DNA of 64,000 nucleotides from Sabellastarte sp. h YS-2021 (Eukaryota; Annelida; Polychaeta; Sabellida; Sabellidae), in NCBI GenBank assembly GCA_964017235.1, contig OZ024927.1, positions 52,953,293 through 53,017,292 of the forward strand. Reading direction: 5' to 3'. The notes beneath the pieces are model-generated. The model was given only the letters and a program-made list of their open reading frames with translations. It was not told the origin of the DNA and ran no database searches. A program made the translations under genes and the position numbers. This document shows, piece by piece, positions 22,859-35,601 of this stretch; position 1 is the stretch's first letter, and each line of letters starts with the position of its first letter.

Positions 22859-24160
22859 CTAATAATAATAATAATAATAGAAGCATTTATATTGCGCAAA
22901 ATTGATCAACATCCTCTAATGCGTTGGAAACCCAAAAGGGACAGTCGTTAACCATAACAAAGTTGTAACCCAGCAAGAGGCTGCCAGGGAAAGGTGACTA
23001 TGGTGGTGGGTAAGCTAGTCTAAAACAGTTAAGTCTTAAGTTATCTTCTAATGAGAGCCTGTTCCATTTGCATCGGCCTAGCAGTGGCAAAACCACGTCT
23101 GCCTATGGCCTTCCTGGGATGGACTGAGGAAACTGATAATCTGTTTCCATGTGTGAGACTACTAGACTTGATCAGGGATGACAAATAGGGGGTTGGGAGA
23201 GGTTACTGGCTTTGAAAATAAGAAGGTGGTATTTGAACAGAATACCATATGAAATGGGAAGCCAGGTAAGGTTTGACATGACTCATATCGTCCAATTTAA
23301 AAACAAAACAGCATAACTCATTTTGGACTTTCTGAGGTTTAGCAACACTGCCTTTGCTGGCCCCATACAGTAGGGGATTACAATAGTCCAACTGACTACT
23401 GACTATAGCATTTCCCAGAACAACTGCAGTGTCAAAAGTTAGGAATTTACGGATACATTGCAAACACCTAAGGTGATAATAACAGGCATGACAAACCTTA
23501 CTTACTTCACTGCCAAAAATGTCTTCTGAGTCAAATGTAACACCTAGGTTTTTTACTTCCTCTGCTGGTATTATGGAGCTTTGAAGGAATTTAACAGCAA
23601 ATTTTGGAATAAGTGACTCTCTGGTATGTTTATCGCTGATGATAATGAATTCAGTTTTGTCAGGATTCAGTTTCAATTTCACACCGTTCATCCACTCCTG
23701 AACAGAAACAAGGTACTCAGTCAACTTTGCCATACTGGAGTCAAAATTTCTAGAGTCTATTGCCAAGTTTATTTGGGTGTCATTGGCATAGAGATGGTGT
23801 GTGGCCTTAAAACTTGAAATTACATGACTAAGGGGAGTAGTATAAAGAGTGAAAAGAAAGGGACCTAGAACTGAAACTTGGGGGATGCCAAAAGGGAGTT
23901 GGAAAGCCTCAGTAAACTTGTCCTCTAATTCAATTTTTTGCTTGCCATTGTCAAGGTAAGAATCTATCCATATCAACATAGAATCATCAACTCCAAACCA
24001 GATTTTTAGACAATCATGTAAGATGGCGTGATCAATTGTGTTGAAAGCTGTGGACAGATCTAACAATGTCAGAGCAACTGTGTTCCATGAATCCACAGAT
24101 GTAGATATATTATTTTGGATCTTGAGGAGTGCTGTTCTATTCCACAAGTAAACTTTATCC
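22859..24160 (-). pseudogene. L2-like LINE relic with (TTA)n tail
   Basis: Minus-strand coding runs from about 24147 to 23203 with NRTALLKIQN, LTLLDLSTAFNTIDHAILHD, VSVLGPFLFTLYTTPLSHVI, KLKLNPDKTEFIIISD, EEVKNLGVTFDSED and SSQLDYCNPLLYG. The catalytic motif reads HLYANDTQ: the first Asp of the usual YADD has become Asn, so the copy is inactive. Coding traces continue in shifted frames to about 23040. The 3' end is a typical L2-type tail, GCGCAATATAAATGC followed by (TTA)n (plus strand AATAAT at 22859-22879). Upstream RT and endonuclease sequences are missing (5' truncation near 24160). Confidence 0.9.
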
Positions 24161-24652
24161 TGCCAAAACTTGCCCTGTCCAGGAAGTTCATGTCTTTCTT
24201 GGTGTTCGATTTGTGATTTGAATTTGTTGATTTTCCATCCAGACCCAGAGAAGTATCACCAAGCAAGATCCCGATCATCATTGAAGATGACTAATCCTCC
24301 AAATATATTACAGGCAACATATTCCACAGTGGTACCCATTGGTAAAAACGCCCCAGTTCTTCAACTACTGTCTGACATCCTTAGGCAAGTTTGTGACACA
24401 GTGGGTGAAACGTCCTATTCCTAGTGTGTGATATGGAAGTTTTAAAATGTTGAAAATTTCTGCCTCTGACCATCTCACTGTGAACATGTGTAGATGGCTT
24501 TTTTGATGTGGTAACTTAAGGTGTGGTCCACGGTGTATATAAGATTATGACTTGTGCTTCAGTGTAATACGGTGACATAAGGTGAGTGGAGGAATTGAAG
24601 ATTTCGCCACTATGTCACAAGCTCGCATACCAACATCAGACAGTAGTTGAAG

Positions 24653-25200
24653 GACTGGGGAATTTTGACCAACATGTACTACCAGGGGACACACCATCTG
24701 TTATGTGACTGGGGCATTTTGACCAATATGTACTACCAGGGGACATACCATCTGTAATGTGACTGGGGGATTTTGACCAATATGTACTACCAGGGGACAT
24801 ACCATCTGTAATGTGACTGGGGCATTTTGACCAATATGTACTACCAGGGACATACCATCTGTAATGTGACTGGGGCATTTTGACCAATATGTACTACCAG
24901 GGGGCATACCATCTGTAATGTGACTGGGACATTTTGACCAATATGTACTACCAGGGGACATACCATCTGTAATGTGACTGGGGCATTTTGACCAATGTGT
25001 ACTACCAGGGGACATACCATCTGTTATGTGACTGGGGCATTTTGACCAATATGTACTACCAGGGGACATACCATCTGTTATGTGACTGGGGCATTTTGAC
25101 CAATATGTACTACCAGGGGACATTCCATCTGTTATGTGACTGGGGCATTTTGACCAATATGTACTACCAGGGGACATACCATCTGTAATGTGACTGGGGC
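24653..25200. repeat. 54-bp minisatellite, about 10 copies
   Basis: The unit starts GACTGGGGCATTTTGACC and contains ATGTACTACCAGGGGACAT. Copies begin every 54 bp (24653, 24707, ... 25192), one being 53 bp. Because 54 is a multiple of three, open frames with 18-residue repeats appear on both strands; I do not take them as genes. Copy-to-copy identity is high, so the array is young or kept homogeneous. Confidence 0.95.
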
Positions 25201-25215
25201 ATAACCTCCAATCTG

Positions 25216-25310
25216 CTGCATAGTTTTTGAGTTCTGCATGCAGACAAACAAACAGACAAACATATATGATTGCAATACCTTCGCCTCTTGCCTTTTTGGT
25301 GGAAAATTTT
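25216..25310 (+). repeat. Fragment of interspersed repeat family C
   Basis: TTTTTGAGTTCTGCATGCAG followed by ACAAACAAACAGACAAACAT and CCTTCGCCTC resembles the 3' part of the repeat at 37978-38185 (TTTTTGAGTTATCTTG, AAACAAACAGACGGACAGAC, CCTCCTTGGCGGAGG). It is degraded and partial. Confidence 0.45.
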
Positions 25311-27475
25311 ACATAATGTGATAATTCATTTTAAGGGGAACCACTACAACATGGTTCATCTGAAAATTCATCGATCTGCCTGTAAGGAAAAACTGCTCTT
25401 TCCTCAAGGTTGATAAAGCAATGCGTTGATATGAATTGACTGGCAAACTTTTAAAAGTCACTTTAACTTTGAGTCAAAGCCTTAAAGTTAGAGGCTTTAA
25501 AACACAGTGATGTATCACTGGCAAAACTCCCTCAGCCAAATATGAAAAAAGTAGTATGCAACTGCTTGGTTAAATACAATCCATGCTTTCAGCTAATTCC
25601 AGCCATATTTGTCTAACCTCTATCAAGTATGGACTTTCTGTTATGAGGCAAAATGTCAACACTAGATCTGAATGCTTGCAGCACGTGGCGAACCCATCAA
25701 CTCATTAAAAACCTCCCAACTCTTACTAATGAGCCAATGATATTTTTGTAGTAAACTAGTCTTTCTAGCGGTGTACGTAAGTGAGACAATATATTTGATT
25801 TTATTACTCGTTTATTTGTCAGCTTAAAGTTTGATACACCAAAGAAGATTATATGAAGTGTAAAGTATCAGGCATCAAACAACTATAGACATTCCCTGAG
25901 ATGAAAAATATATAACTTAAACGGTGAGAATTTAAGGTGTTGCAAGTAAAACCCTTGTACTGCAAGTAAGAGGAAATGAACTAAAATGTTGACCAATATG
26001 AAGCTCTTTTTGCAGCAGCCATATTAATGCTACAGTTGATATTGTTATGATGTTGTCATGATGATATCAGTCACGTTGGATATGTTGCCACGCTTAATGT
26101 GAATCATAGATGTAATGTAATTATGCTTGTTGACCCAGATATAAAGTGACGTATGGACTTTGAGAATGAATGAGATATGAGTTTGAGTCAATATGAGGCA
26201 AATATTAAGAGCAATTTCATACATTGTTTAGATGACGCATATATTATATTTATGACAAATTAAGTATGACGAATACAAACAAAAATAGACCAATAAATAT
26301 TATTGATTCTATATGAGCCTTAACAAGGCTATGTGAGGATAAAACACATGGTAAAATGAAACTGTGTACCAAGGGTTGCCTAACCACCCCTCCTCAATTG
26401 CCAATGTTTCTATCTTTCTCTTGTTTTCAAATAATTATATTGTGTCCACGGGAAGCTATTATTGCAAGGGGAGGAAAGAGGAGTTGCTTCCTGAAAGATG
26501 ATTTTGATGGATGGCCAGCCATGGGGTTTTGTTGTTGTGATAATAATCCTGATGTAAAACTTTTAATGATGATAGTGCAGTGGCAATGTAATGCAGGAAG
26601 AGATGGAGGGGTGTCTCTTTTTATCCTTTTTTTTGGTTCAGATTCCCAATACAAAGTGTCCTTCATGATTGAATTATCAAAACAGGAACTGCAACATTGC
26701 GGTAGTAGAGGCTTGAAGTGTCAATATGTTAGAGGACTTCCTCCTTTTTGTAATGATTTCCCAAAGTACCTTCCATAACTCTGTCCCATTTTCATCTCTG
26801 TTTGTTTCGACAGCATGAAAATGCTTGAAAATGTCACAGGATACTCTTTGTAATACTTCCTCAGCAATCACTGATTGAGATATTGTAGGCCGAGGTAGAA
26901 GTACAACTAATTGTAGGACAGTGTTATATATTATTCATGGGCCAAACCTAGAAATAACATTTTATCTTGTGCATTTGGTGGAATGTCAATATCCATTACT
27001 ATGTATAGGAATTTTAAGGTTGTTCAAAGAAGCTATTTATACAAACCCAAGACTATGAAGAGCTAGGGTTTTTCAGTTGAAACAACTGATGGAAAACATC
27101 ATAGAAATTGCAGCAAGATTGATAATCATGTAATACATGATAGTAAAATTACAGATATCAGGTTATAAAATAAAATACTCATTTCGCAGGAGACAAAGTA
27201 TATCTGTTAAGTATAAACAAATATAACAACTTGGATGATCACATAAAATGTTGTTTTTTATTAATGTTAACTAATGCTAGCCTACTTTATAGGATTTCTA
27301 TGTGGCACATCTCAAACATAAGGTTAATGATCATTGGGAACATTAATAAAAATTCATTCAGAATTACAGGTTCAATAACTAGTATAATATTGATAGTTGA
27401 CTGTACATTAACATTATTGTCACATTAACATTTATATTATCTTCTTCTCTTCTCCTTATACTGACACATCTACTT
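25311..27475. other. No recognised gene
   Basis: A 140-codon frame at 26356-26778 has no recognisable domain and an irregular composition with Cys and Phe runs, so I do not call it a gene. The rest is A+T-rich and featureless to my reading. Confidence 0.5.
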
Positions 27476-27648
27476 ATGTGGTGTAGCTTGACCAGTTCCC
27501 ATCTGATCACTGAAGTTAATCAGCACTGTCTTTGGTTGCACTTGGATGGGTGAATATCTGAATTCTGGACTAAGTATGGGCAGATACATTGTGACTTGGA
27601 TGATCATTTGAAAGGTGATCCCGTCACAGTAGCGACATTAAACAAATA
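27476..27648 (+). mobile_element. 5S rRNA-derived SINE, copy 1
   Basis: The 5' half aligns with eukaryotic 5S rRNA: CCCATCTGATCACTGAAGTT corresponds to the CGTCTGATCTCGGAAGCTAA region, and GCACTTGGATGGGTGA to the TACTTGGATGGGAGA box C region of the internal pol III promoter. The 3' half (ATGGGCAGATACATTGTGAC, then GATGATCATT and a CGACATTAAACAAA tail) is not from 5S rRNA. A second copy at 58748-58915 shares both halves, so this is a SINE family and not a 5S gene. Confidence 0.87.
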
Positions 27649-30600
27649 ACTCTGAGCACTTGCTCCTGATTTCATCATTTGCTGTCCTTCATTCTTTTTA
27701 ACAGTTTGTAGATTTCCTTCATTGCTCACAATTCTACGGCTTCACAATACTGTGACATAGCATGCTATAATTTAGTCTGTGGACTTTTTGGATGTAATAT
27801 GTACATACAAATATGCACATATGACAGCCTATGTATATACATGTGCTGGCCACGAAACATCAATTGTCAGTTTTCCACAATAGCCAAGATCTATCAATGT
27901 ATCTTAAATGCTGTAGAAACCAGGTATCTCTGGGGTCAGTCAGAAGTAGTGGTAACCCACTCTCCTCAACTCTCAAATGTTCCGAGTTTGAATGTTGCCC
28001 ATGTACATTAATTGATGTGAATGTCCAAATCTTTATAGAATACACAAATTTACCTGAAGCTCAAATTAAATAAACATTATAACAATCCTTACCTATGTTC
28101 TGCTGCTGCCATAACTAATTATAAGATCTATCTTATTGAAAACTAAAGGGTGAATGCTATGGCCCATCATGTGTAAAAATGGCAAAAAAAGCAATTTGTC
28201 GAACCATGTGATCTTTCCCTTTTAAAAAGATAGGCCATACACTCCCCAAAATAGGCCTAACACAAAGTGCCTCAAGTGCTATTGTCATACAGATCACTCA
28301 TAAAACTAACCCCCAATGATTCCTGTGCATTCTTACAATTCATCTTCTGTTGTGACAATACCAAGTGGCTCCATTTTGCAGAAGAGTGTACAGGGTAGGT
28401 TGTAGAAATTTGATAATTGGTTGAAACACCTTAAAGATAAGTTGTATTACTCTGAGGAGTAGTCCTTAGTTGGGATGAGCCGGTGTTACTGGTTTCTTGG
28501 TTTCAACAGCATTTCACTGCAATACCCTGATGCTATTTTAAAAGTAACCATTTAGCCTGTCAACGCATATAATTGAAGGAGAACTTAAACTATTGGTAAC
28601 ATACCCTAAACCTGGAGAAACTGCACAAATGTTTTGTTATACCATATTTTCTTTTACATTTGGGGACTATTATTGTGATTGCCTTGAGTGGAAACTTCCT
28701 GTCAGAGGCCTCTTTGAGTGGGGATGTACTAGAATGCACCCTTTTCTGGAATCCTGGAATCGGAGTGGTTTTGCATTTGCAGGACACCAAAACAAAAAAA
28801 ATATGTTACTGACCCATTCCTGGTTATTATTACATTACAACTCATAAGATCTGTTATCATTTCTTGTGAGAAAATGCTCACTTGCAAATATTTTTACATG
28901 CCTAATATTTTCAGTGACCATCTACTATCTCTACAATCATCCTTCGAACCTTCAGAACTGAAAAGAAAACTTGAACAACCAATATGATTATACTTAAGAC
29001 AACATTATTGTGGAGGCAACCTCCCGACAGTAGAACAAGTGTATAACAAAGGTATGGTACAAGATAACCAATTTCACCAAAAGTATTGTATTTGGATTGT
29101 GCTAAGCATCAAGTGAACAGAATATTTACCGTGCACTGACCTGTTCTCATATTTACGGGTTATACCTTTGGGAAACCTGGACTACAATGGCCTCTAGCAA
29201 ATAATAATGTTCATTACCTCATTATCAAAAGTAATATTAGACTAATATTGGATAACAGATTGTATACTAGATCAAACAGGTAGCTTTTTAATGGATTTCA
29301 ACTCTTTTTCATGCTTTTGAATGTGTTGCAGGAAAACACTAACATCAATCATCTTCAATCTTACCTTTCTCAATTACTACAGTAGCACTAAAAGCCCACC
29401 CAAAAATCACATCAGCATGCAAATGAGCCCTAACTAGAGCCCCATGCCGTGTTACCTGCCCAGCCAAAAATGGGGAGGGACTAGCCACTTCAAAGACCAA
29501 ACAACACTCAACCATCAGAGATAGCCAAACAGCCAAATGACTCAGTAGTCCCCATTATCTAATACAGACTATAATGGACTGGAGTTAGGAATCCATTGTC
29601 TAATTACATTAGACAAAAGTAACTGACGGCATCATGGGAAGCCTGTTGGCCAAATTGTCGTCTGCACAACAAGTTATTGCTGCATCCTTGTTTAGAAAAT
29701 AGTATTAGTTGGAACAATTAGCATTGTTATGATTACGGCAAATTGTTGTATGCTCTTTTGAAAAAGAACTTCTGCCATTTTTTTTTGCAATGACAAATTC
29801 TATTCATAGATTGGTTGATATTGGAACTATTGTGTGAAAGAATTATTTCATGTTTTTGTTCCCCATAACTATTGCTTCCAGTTTGTCTTGGTTATAATGC
29901 TTCACTTAATTTAATGCAATGCTGTATGAATTGGAGAGACTCTATGCTGCTGCAATAAACACCTGAGTGCTTCCATTGCTGGGATGGGTGGAACACCAAT
30001 ATATTTTACAGGCTGATTGGGTTATATAGCAATCATTGGTACAAATCAGCAAGTATATTTTACAGAAACAAGCTTACATGGTATGATTTGGAGTGCTGAA
30101 GCAATAGTAAGCAGTTCTTTCTCTTGCCTCACCTAGGTTTCATTCGTGTAAATAAGTCAGAAATCGTATTTAGGTAGAATGTGTTTCACGCAATATAGAC
30201 AATGTTTTCAGCATATGGCAAATTTTTAAATATTTCAAATAGTCATTAATCCTGTCTTAAGATGTATTAAAATATGCAGCCAGGAGGGCTGGAACTATGT
30301 GGGATCACTTTACTGGGTGGTCCATTTTTAAACGTGCATATGATGTCGATTTAAGGAAGTATAAGAACAAAAGCAAAAGTCAAATTTGATTTGTATAAAT
30401 ACAGGAAACAGTGTTCATGGGCCACCAGATTGACAAAAGTGTTGAATTACATTGAAATTTGTCAGTTAGTTACATAGTATTTCATCAACACAGATACTTT
30501 GGGATGCCATTGATACCAAAAACTGTTACAGGTTCCATTTCATCAAAATCCAATTAAGTTCCCTGAATACTTTCATATCTCTTAAATATTTTGTGTCAAC

Positions 30601-33549
30601 AATATGTAGATACACAATTCACAATGTACCTCAAAAGTTTATCTCTACTCATTTATTTTTAAAGGTCTATAGCAATTCTATATATCTGTCAATAATTCCA
30701 TGATCACGCATGTAAGTGCTGACATGGTTAGGGTTATGAAACTTTTGCGAATTAAATTAAGAAATGGATGAAACCTCTGTGTTATCAGCCCTCTCCTTCT
30801 TTTCTCTACAAATCTCCTTCATAGGCAACAGGCAATAGTTTCCTATCTGTGGAAAAGGGAGAAATGATACATCATTGCTAAAATATCACCAGCACTCTTC
30901 TAACAGACTCTCAATTGCCCTGCTATTTTTGTTTCTCAGAAATAATTACTTTTCTACCCCTGTACCCTTTGTGAGCTGAGCTATTAGAAGATCTCAAATT
31001 GTTTCAGTTTCCGCAAGAAAACACCTGCCTATAAAAGCAGTCAACAAACCTATTTATTCTCGCCTTACTCCTAACTAACCCTGTGGCCCTGTTCTAAATC
31101 AAGACAATGCCTCTGTGCCTCTTTAAACTTTTATGTGCTGCATCAATGTTCCTCCATCTTTCCAAAATCTGGAAATGTAATTGTCGCAGTTAAGACTTAT
31201 TGGATACAATTTATTTGTCTATACCAAGCAATTATGTAAGGGGCTAAATGCAGACTGCAAAAAAAATTAAGATAGGTTTTCTAACTAATACTTGATTTAT
31301 GGTTCATCACAGATAAAATACATTGGAGGAAATAAAACAGGCAATATTGAGGACTGACTGAGTAAAATAGTTATATTCTTATACTTTAAGTATCTCTTGC
31401 TTGTGTTAAAATACATCCAGAAATCCATGAATGAACTTTCATAAAAATCTGCAGAATACAAAGTTAATGTCAAGGACATATTGACACACTTATTGTTTTG
31501 GTGAAGCAATATGGGCACAGTATCACCTCAATCAAGGGCATTAAGTGTAAGTATGTCAAGAATTTTTGGAGACTCAGACATTTCAATAATTAATTCTGTT
31601 TATATCCAGTTTCCCCATCGTTTGTCTGAAGCAGGCAGAAATCAATACTGGGTACTGTTTCTATTTTCCTGTTTTTCTCCCAGTCATGCATAAATGATGC
31701 ACATAGTAGGTGGTTTACATGGTGTGGACTATAGTACTACACATAGTAAAGTCACAAAGAAAAAAGGTCATTCACCTAACATGTTGAATAAACACTGACT
31801 TTGTGTGACTCAAATCTATAGCTTTAGCTAAGTCCTGGTTTATTTAATTACTTTTTGTGTTTGTTTATTCAAGCTGACCTTTCCTTCAAAACAAAATATT
31901 TGCACATTGCTCTGGATTAAATCATTAGTTGGTTCATTATCTGGTTGTTTAATTGCTAGTATTTTAGCTCTCCCGCAAATGATAAGGTATATAATTTAAT
32001 TTCAGTTTGTAATTCATTAACAGATTTTGCTAAAAATGTGTTGCTGCAAAACTGTTCATATATTCAATAAATGCCTAGCTTTTCCATTTTTCTGGCTCTC
32101 AGTCAGTTGGTTCCCAAACTGAAAAGTTCATATCCCCGTTCTATGCATTTTGAACAAATTTACTTTGTTATCACGGATAGTTTATGGTTTACCATACTAC
32201 CACAAAGAGTTCCTCCACTTTTGCATTTGTCATAATAATATACTGAAAGTAACAAAAACAAGCTTTTGGCAATATATCATTGCTTAGACTTGACAACACT
32301 TTCTTTTCCAATGTTATATGGTTATAATTATAATCAAGTCAAATTATTTTTCCATTCCTTATTACTTTTCAAAATACCTTTTTAACTTTCTTGAAATTTA
32401 AGTGGAGCATGTAGGATAACGTATCAGTAATATCACCTCTTGCATATTATTATATACTTTAATGATATTGTATTTATGCATACTACAAATGAAATTTTTG
32501 TTACTTTCAATGTGAAGAGAGGTGGTCTACTTGTTAAGCTAAATCTTATCATAGAAATATTTTGAAATGAGGCATGATTCTGGTTACATTGCCTTGCTAC
32601 TTTGCCTGGATATTTTTAAGCCTATTCTTTATAATTTTTGTATTCTCAACATATTTTCCATTCCATCTTTTTGGCATAATGTGGTTCATTGACACAAATG
32701 TAACATTGCAAATATTTGTTACAGAGGATACCTTTCGACCAAATGGGATTTTCCACTAGAGGATTAATTTGAGCCATACTTTCATTCCACAATACATTTA
32801 TACCAGTTTATACTTTCCAAATAATATTTAATTTATGTTTTAAAATTTCTATTCCATACCAAAGCTTCTCAATTATTTAAAATATACTTTTTTCTGATTT
32901 ATGCACTGCATATATTTCTGTAAAAACAAACCAAATATAAATTAATGTAACACCCATTACTTTCTTTGGGCCAAAATAACACCCAAATGGAACAATTACG
33001 TTTTACGTAACCAAACCAATAGTCAACTTCAAAAAATGTCAGAGTCTGAGCCATTTATTCTAAGCATATTCCAGTGCCCAGTTTTGCTACCTAGCAAATT
33101 TCTACAGCAGACATAGGCTGACTGTTATTGATCAAATGTTGCTGCTTATTTCTTTGGACAATCTCTGCACTTTCTGCAACAGTTGTAATATTGATTGGCA
33201 GCTCTCTCCAGCCAATGAAATAGTGCCATCGATTATGATAATTTTGGAAGAACACTAAAGCACCACCTAGCGAATGCCAGTGAAGAGTGTCATGAAGTCC
33301 TAAATGATGACCTTATGGTTTTAACTGTGCATTAGACTTTCAAATGATATTACATAGTTGGTATTTGCTATATTAATGCTTGGGTCGCATCTCTCCTTTT
33401 GGCTGTTTCTGTATATACATTTGCTTTCTGGCTGACCACCTTGTTGTTATGCCTTCAAAATGTGGTCTCATATCATGGTTTTAGTTTATTTGGGTTTTAA
33501 CATAGCCTTTAACACTGTTTGGGTCATATGACGATGGGTAGCTTTATGG
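27649..33549. other. Long gene-poor stretch
   Basis: I recognise no gene or repeat in most of this A+T-rich stretch. Isolated points: a minus-strand frame at 29345-29536 ending near a GTAAGA donor, and an ATGCAAAT octamer at about 29418-29425. These are weak on their own. Confidence 0.45.
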
Positions 33550-33710
33550 GCAGAGGAAACCAGTACACACAGTTGGTGAAGATTCTGTACTTTAAACTGC
33601 TGATCATTGCTAATAAAACTACCATCTTTTCCACAGGGTTCAGGGTTTGAACCACCGACCTCAGAGGTGGGAGGCGAGTTTGTTAGCACTGTGCAACCGT
33701 GGACCCCACA
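33550..33710 (-). mobile_element. tRNA-derived SINE, copy 1
   Basis: On the minus strand, TTGCACAGTGCTAAC resembles a pol III A box and, after a short arm, GGTGGTTCAAACCC matches the B box. The body that follows contains GATCAGCAGTTTAAAGTACA, GAATCTTCACCAACTGTG. The same body occurs at 63005-63195 and 49865-49990. No tRNA cloverleaf with intact acceptor stem is seen, so it is not a tRNA gene. Confidence 0.72.
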
Positions 33711-33762
33711 TATCTTGCATATCTCTGTTGAAGAATGAACTGCTTTGTATATGAATTCGACC

Positions 33763-33783
33763 CCCCCCCCCCCCCCCCCCCCC
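33763..33783. repeat. Poly-C tract
   Basis: A run of about 21 C separates the SINE from repeat family B. The length is likely to vary between alleles. Confidence 0.95.
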
Positions 33784-33785
33784 AC

Positions 33786-34270
33786 TTTAGCCCCTCCAGC
33801 AATATTTGCAAAAAGTCTGCAATGCAAATTGCTTCCCATGTTGTGACAAATCGCCCCAAATGTCTCCTACCCAAATGCACATCTCCCCAAATCACATGGA
33901 ATACATCCTACCAAAATGGGCATCCAACCGAATCACACTGATTACATCCTACCCAAATGGGCATCGCACCAAATCACATTGAATATATCCTACCCAAATG
34001 GGCATCACACTAAATCACATTGAATATATCCTACCCAAATGGGCATCACACCAAATCACATTGAATATATCCTACCCAAATGCGCATCTCACCAAATCAC
34101 ATGGAATACATCCTACCAAAATGGGCATCCAACCGAATCACACTGATTACATCCTACCCAAATGGACATTCCACCAAATCACATTGAATACACACTACCC
34201 AGATACCACCACTGAAGGTAGATCAACATGTTCAGTTGTAGACCCCAGCACAGAAAGGGGTTACCTAGGC
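33786..34270 (+). repeat. Family B repeat, copy 2, with a 41-bp minisatellite inside
   Basis: The start (TTGTGACAAATCGCCCCAAA) is the same as in the repeat at 15118-15420. Inside, a 41-bp unit (AAATGGGCATCACACCAAAT, then CACATTGAATATATCCTACC) is repeated about eight times between 33855 and 34200, e.g. at 33961 and 34002. So a dispersed repeat has expanded internally into a minisatellite. Frames through it are open by the repetition only. Confidence 0.85.
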
Positions 34271-34915
34271 ACTAGCTTCTAATAAAATGGGCTCCTTTTA
34301 GCAAGCCTTACGTTTATAGCTACATTTAAACCCGAAGTTTGAGTATTTTGACTCGATAATATAATCAAGATGCCCAAACATTGATTCATACACATGTTTG
34401 CATGAATATTGTGTCTTAAGGCAAAAGTAGATCAAACATACATATACATAACATATCCTAAGATTTGATTTAAATGTAAGTGACATTAAATTCACTTGAC
34501 AGAGATGATATTTAGTATGGGTTGGAAACTTACATAATTTTAGCCAGAGTCAAAGCTGTAACTAAAATGAAATATTTATCTTTTCTGTGTTCGATATTTC
34601 AATTTTGTCCACATTATTGATTAAAAGAAAACAATCTCACCAATAAAGTGTTTATCGCTTAGGAAACTATGATATTTTTAACCTGATTTTTTTTAAATTT
34701 ATATGTGAACAGGAACAGATTTGGATACAGAAACCAATATTTTTGACAATATTGTTCATATTTTATGTATAATACTGGTGTAGAAGAAGGGAAAAAATAC
34801 ATGAGATTATTTTAAATACAGTTTCTGTTAAAAATGTAGTTTTTAAGGTACTAATTATATTTAACACTAATTATATTCAACACTCCTTACTATTATAATG
34901 AAGTTTATAGATATA
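34271..34915. other. No recognised gene
   Basis: A+T-rich DNA without recognisable coding sequence or repeat. Confidence 0.5.
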
Positions 34916-34916
34916 A

Positions 34917-35345
34917 TAAAGCACTCAGAGAGTGCAGATCTCCGCCAAGGCCCGTAATACTAAGTTAATGGTAAAATCCAGATATTTTATTTTGTGTCCA
35001 GAGAGTAGTAGTAGTAGCAGTAGCAGCAGCAGTAGTAGTCGTCGTAGTAGTAGTCGTAGCAACAGCAGCAGCAGTAGTAGTAGCAATAGTAGTAGTAGTA
35101 GTAATAGTAGTATGAAGAAAAAAAATGATCCAGATCACATCCGATTTTTTTTTTTTTTTTTTTTTTGTATCCAGAAAAAATGTGATCCAGATCACCCTTA
35201 AAATTTAATGCGATCTAAGGTGGACCAAGGCCAATCTTCTGATTTTTTCATGAAGTTCTAATCAGTATTATTTGCTTAATCCTACTGACTATCAAACAGA
35301 CAAACAAAAGGTCATGAAAACAATACATCCTTGGAGGAGGAAATT
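34917..35345 (+). repeat. Family C repeat (GCACTCAGAG...GGAGG), copy 1, with trinucleotide expansion
   Basis: It begins AAAGCACTCAGAGAGTGCAG, then ATCTCCGCCAAGG, and ends CCTTGGAGGAGG, so the subterminal CTCCGCCAAGG has an inverted partner at the other end. Internal GATCCAGATCAC occurs twice, and ACAGACAAACAAA near the 3' end. A long AGT/AGC trinucleotide run (about 35005-35112) and an 18-20 T run (about 35145-35166) have expanded inside. The Ser-rich frame across the trinucleotides is not taken as a gene. Confidence 0.8.
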
Positions 35346-35419
35346 AAAGCATCACGGCAGCCAACAGCCTCTTCACATTTATCACAGAGTAATGATATAC
35401 GAGTGCTACCAGACAGACT

Positions 35420-35601
35420 CAAGTTTTTGTTTTTGGTTCATTCGTGTTTTTCCCCACAAAATTATTTTATTTAGGTTTCAGTACAAAATAATTCACCAAA
35501 TTCTGAGCAAACTTGAAAATAGATTGTGTATCTTCTGTGAATTGCCAGTTGGGATATCCAGTCTTAAATTCGTGTCCAATGGTCTCAGAATTTTCGACTA
35601 A
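35420..35601 (+). pseudogene. Possible Tx1/L1-type LINE C-terminal fragment
   Basis: The frame reads RFQYKIIHQILSKLENRLCI then FCELPV, resembling the conserved WFQYRILFKIL...CGLCKTSVE block of the LINE at 43.2-47.9 kb, with the Cys-x2-Cys start of the zinc knuckle (CIFC). Only about 60 residues are recognisable and the His/Cys half is missing. If real, it is a tiny relic of a related LINE. Confidence 0.4.

Noticed and set aside
24636-25188. Repeat-protein frames of 66-158 codons
   Set aside because: Created by the 54-bp minisatellite; open on both strands, no start context or unique domain.
26356-26778. 140-codon open frame
   Set aside because: No recognisable domain, odd composition, opposing frames open as well; no splice or codon evidence.
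27476-27600. 5S rRNA gene
   Set aside because: The match is partial and interrupted, and an unrelated 3' half is shared with a second copy, as expected of a SINE.
28093-28112. Minus-strand mini-exon (ATGGCAGCAGCAGAACATAG followed by GTAAGG)
   Set aside because: Twenty bases with a good Kozak context and donor are not enough to support an exon without RNA evidence.
29345-29536. Minus-strand 63-codon frame ending near a GTAAGA donor, and the ATGCAAAT octamer in it
   Set aside because: No recognised domain and no convincing acceptor; the octamer is a frequent word.
33855-34200. CRISPR-like regular repeat
   Set aside because: The 41-bp repeats are contiguous without spacers and the DNA is eukaryotic; it is a minisatellite.
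34932-35201. Ser-rich frame
   Set aside because: It is an AGT/AGC trinucleotide expansion inside a dispersed repeat, followed by poly-T.
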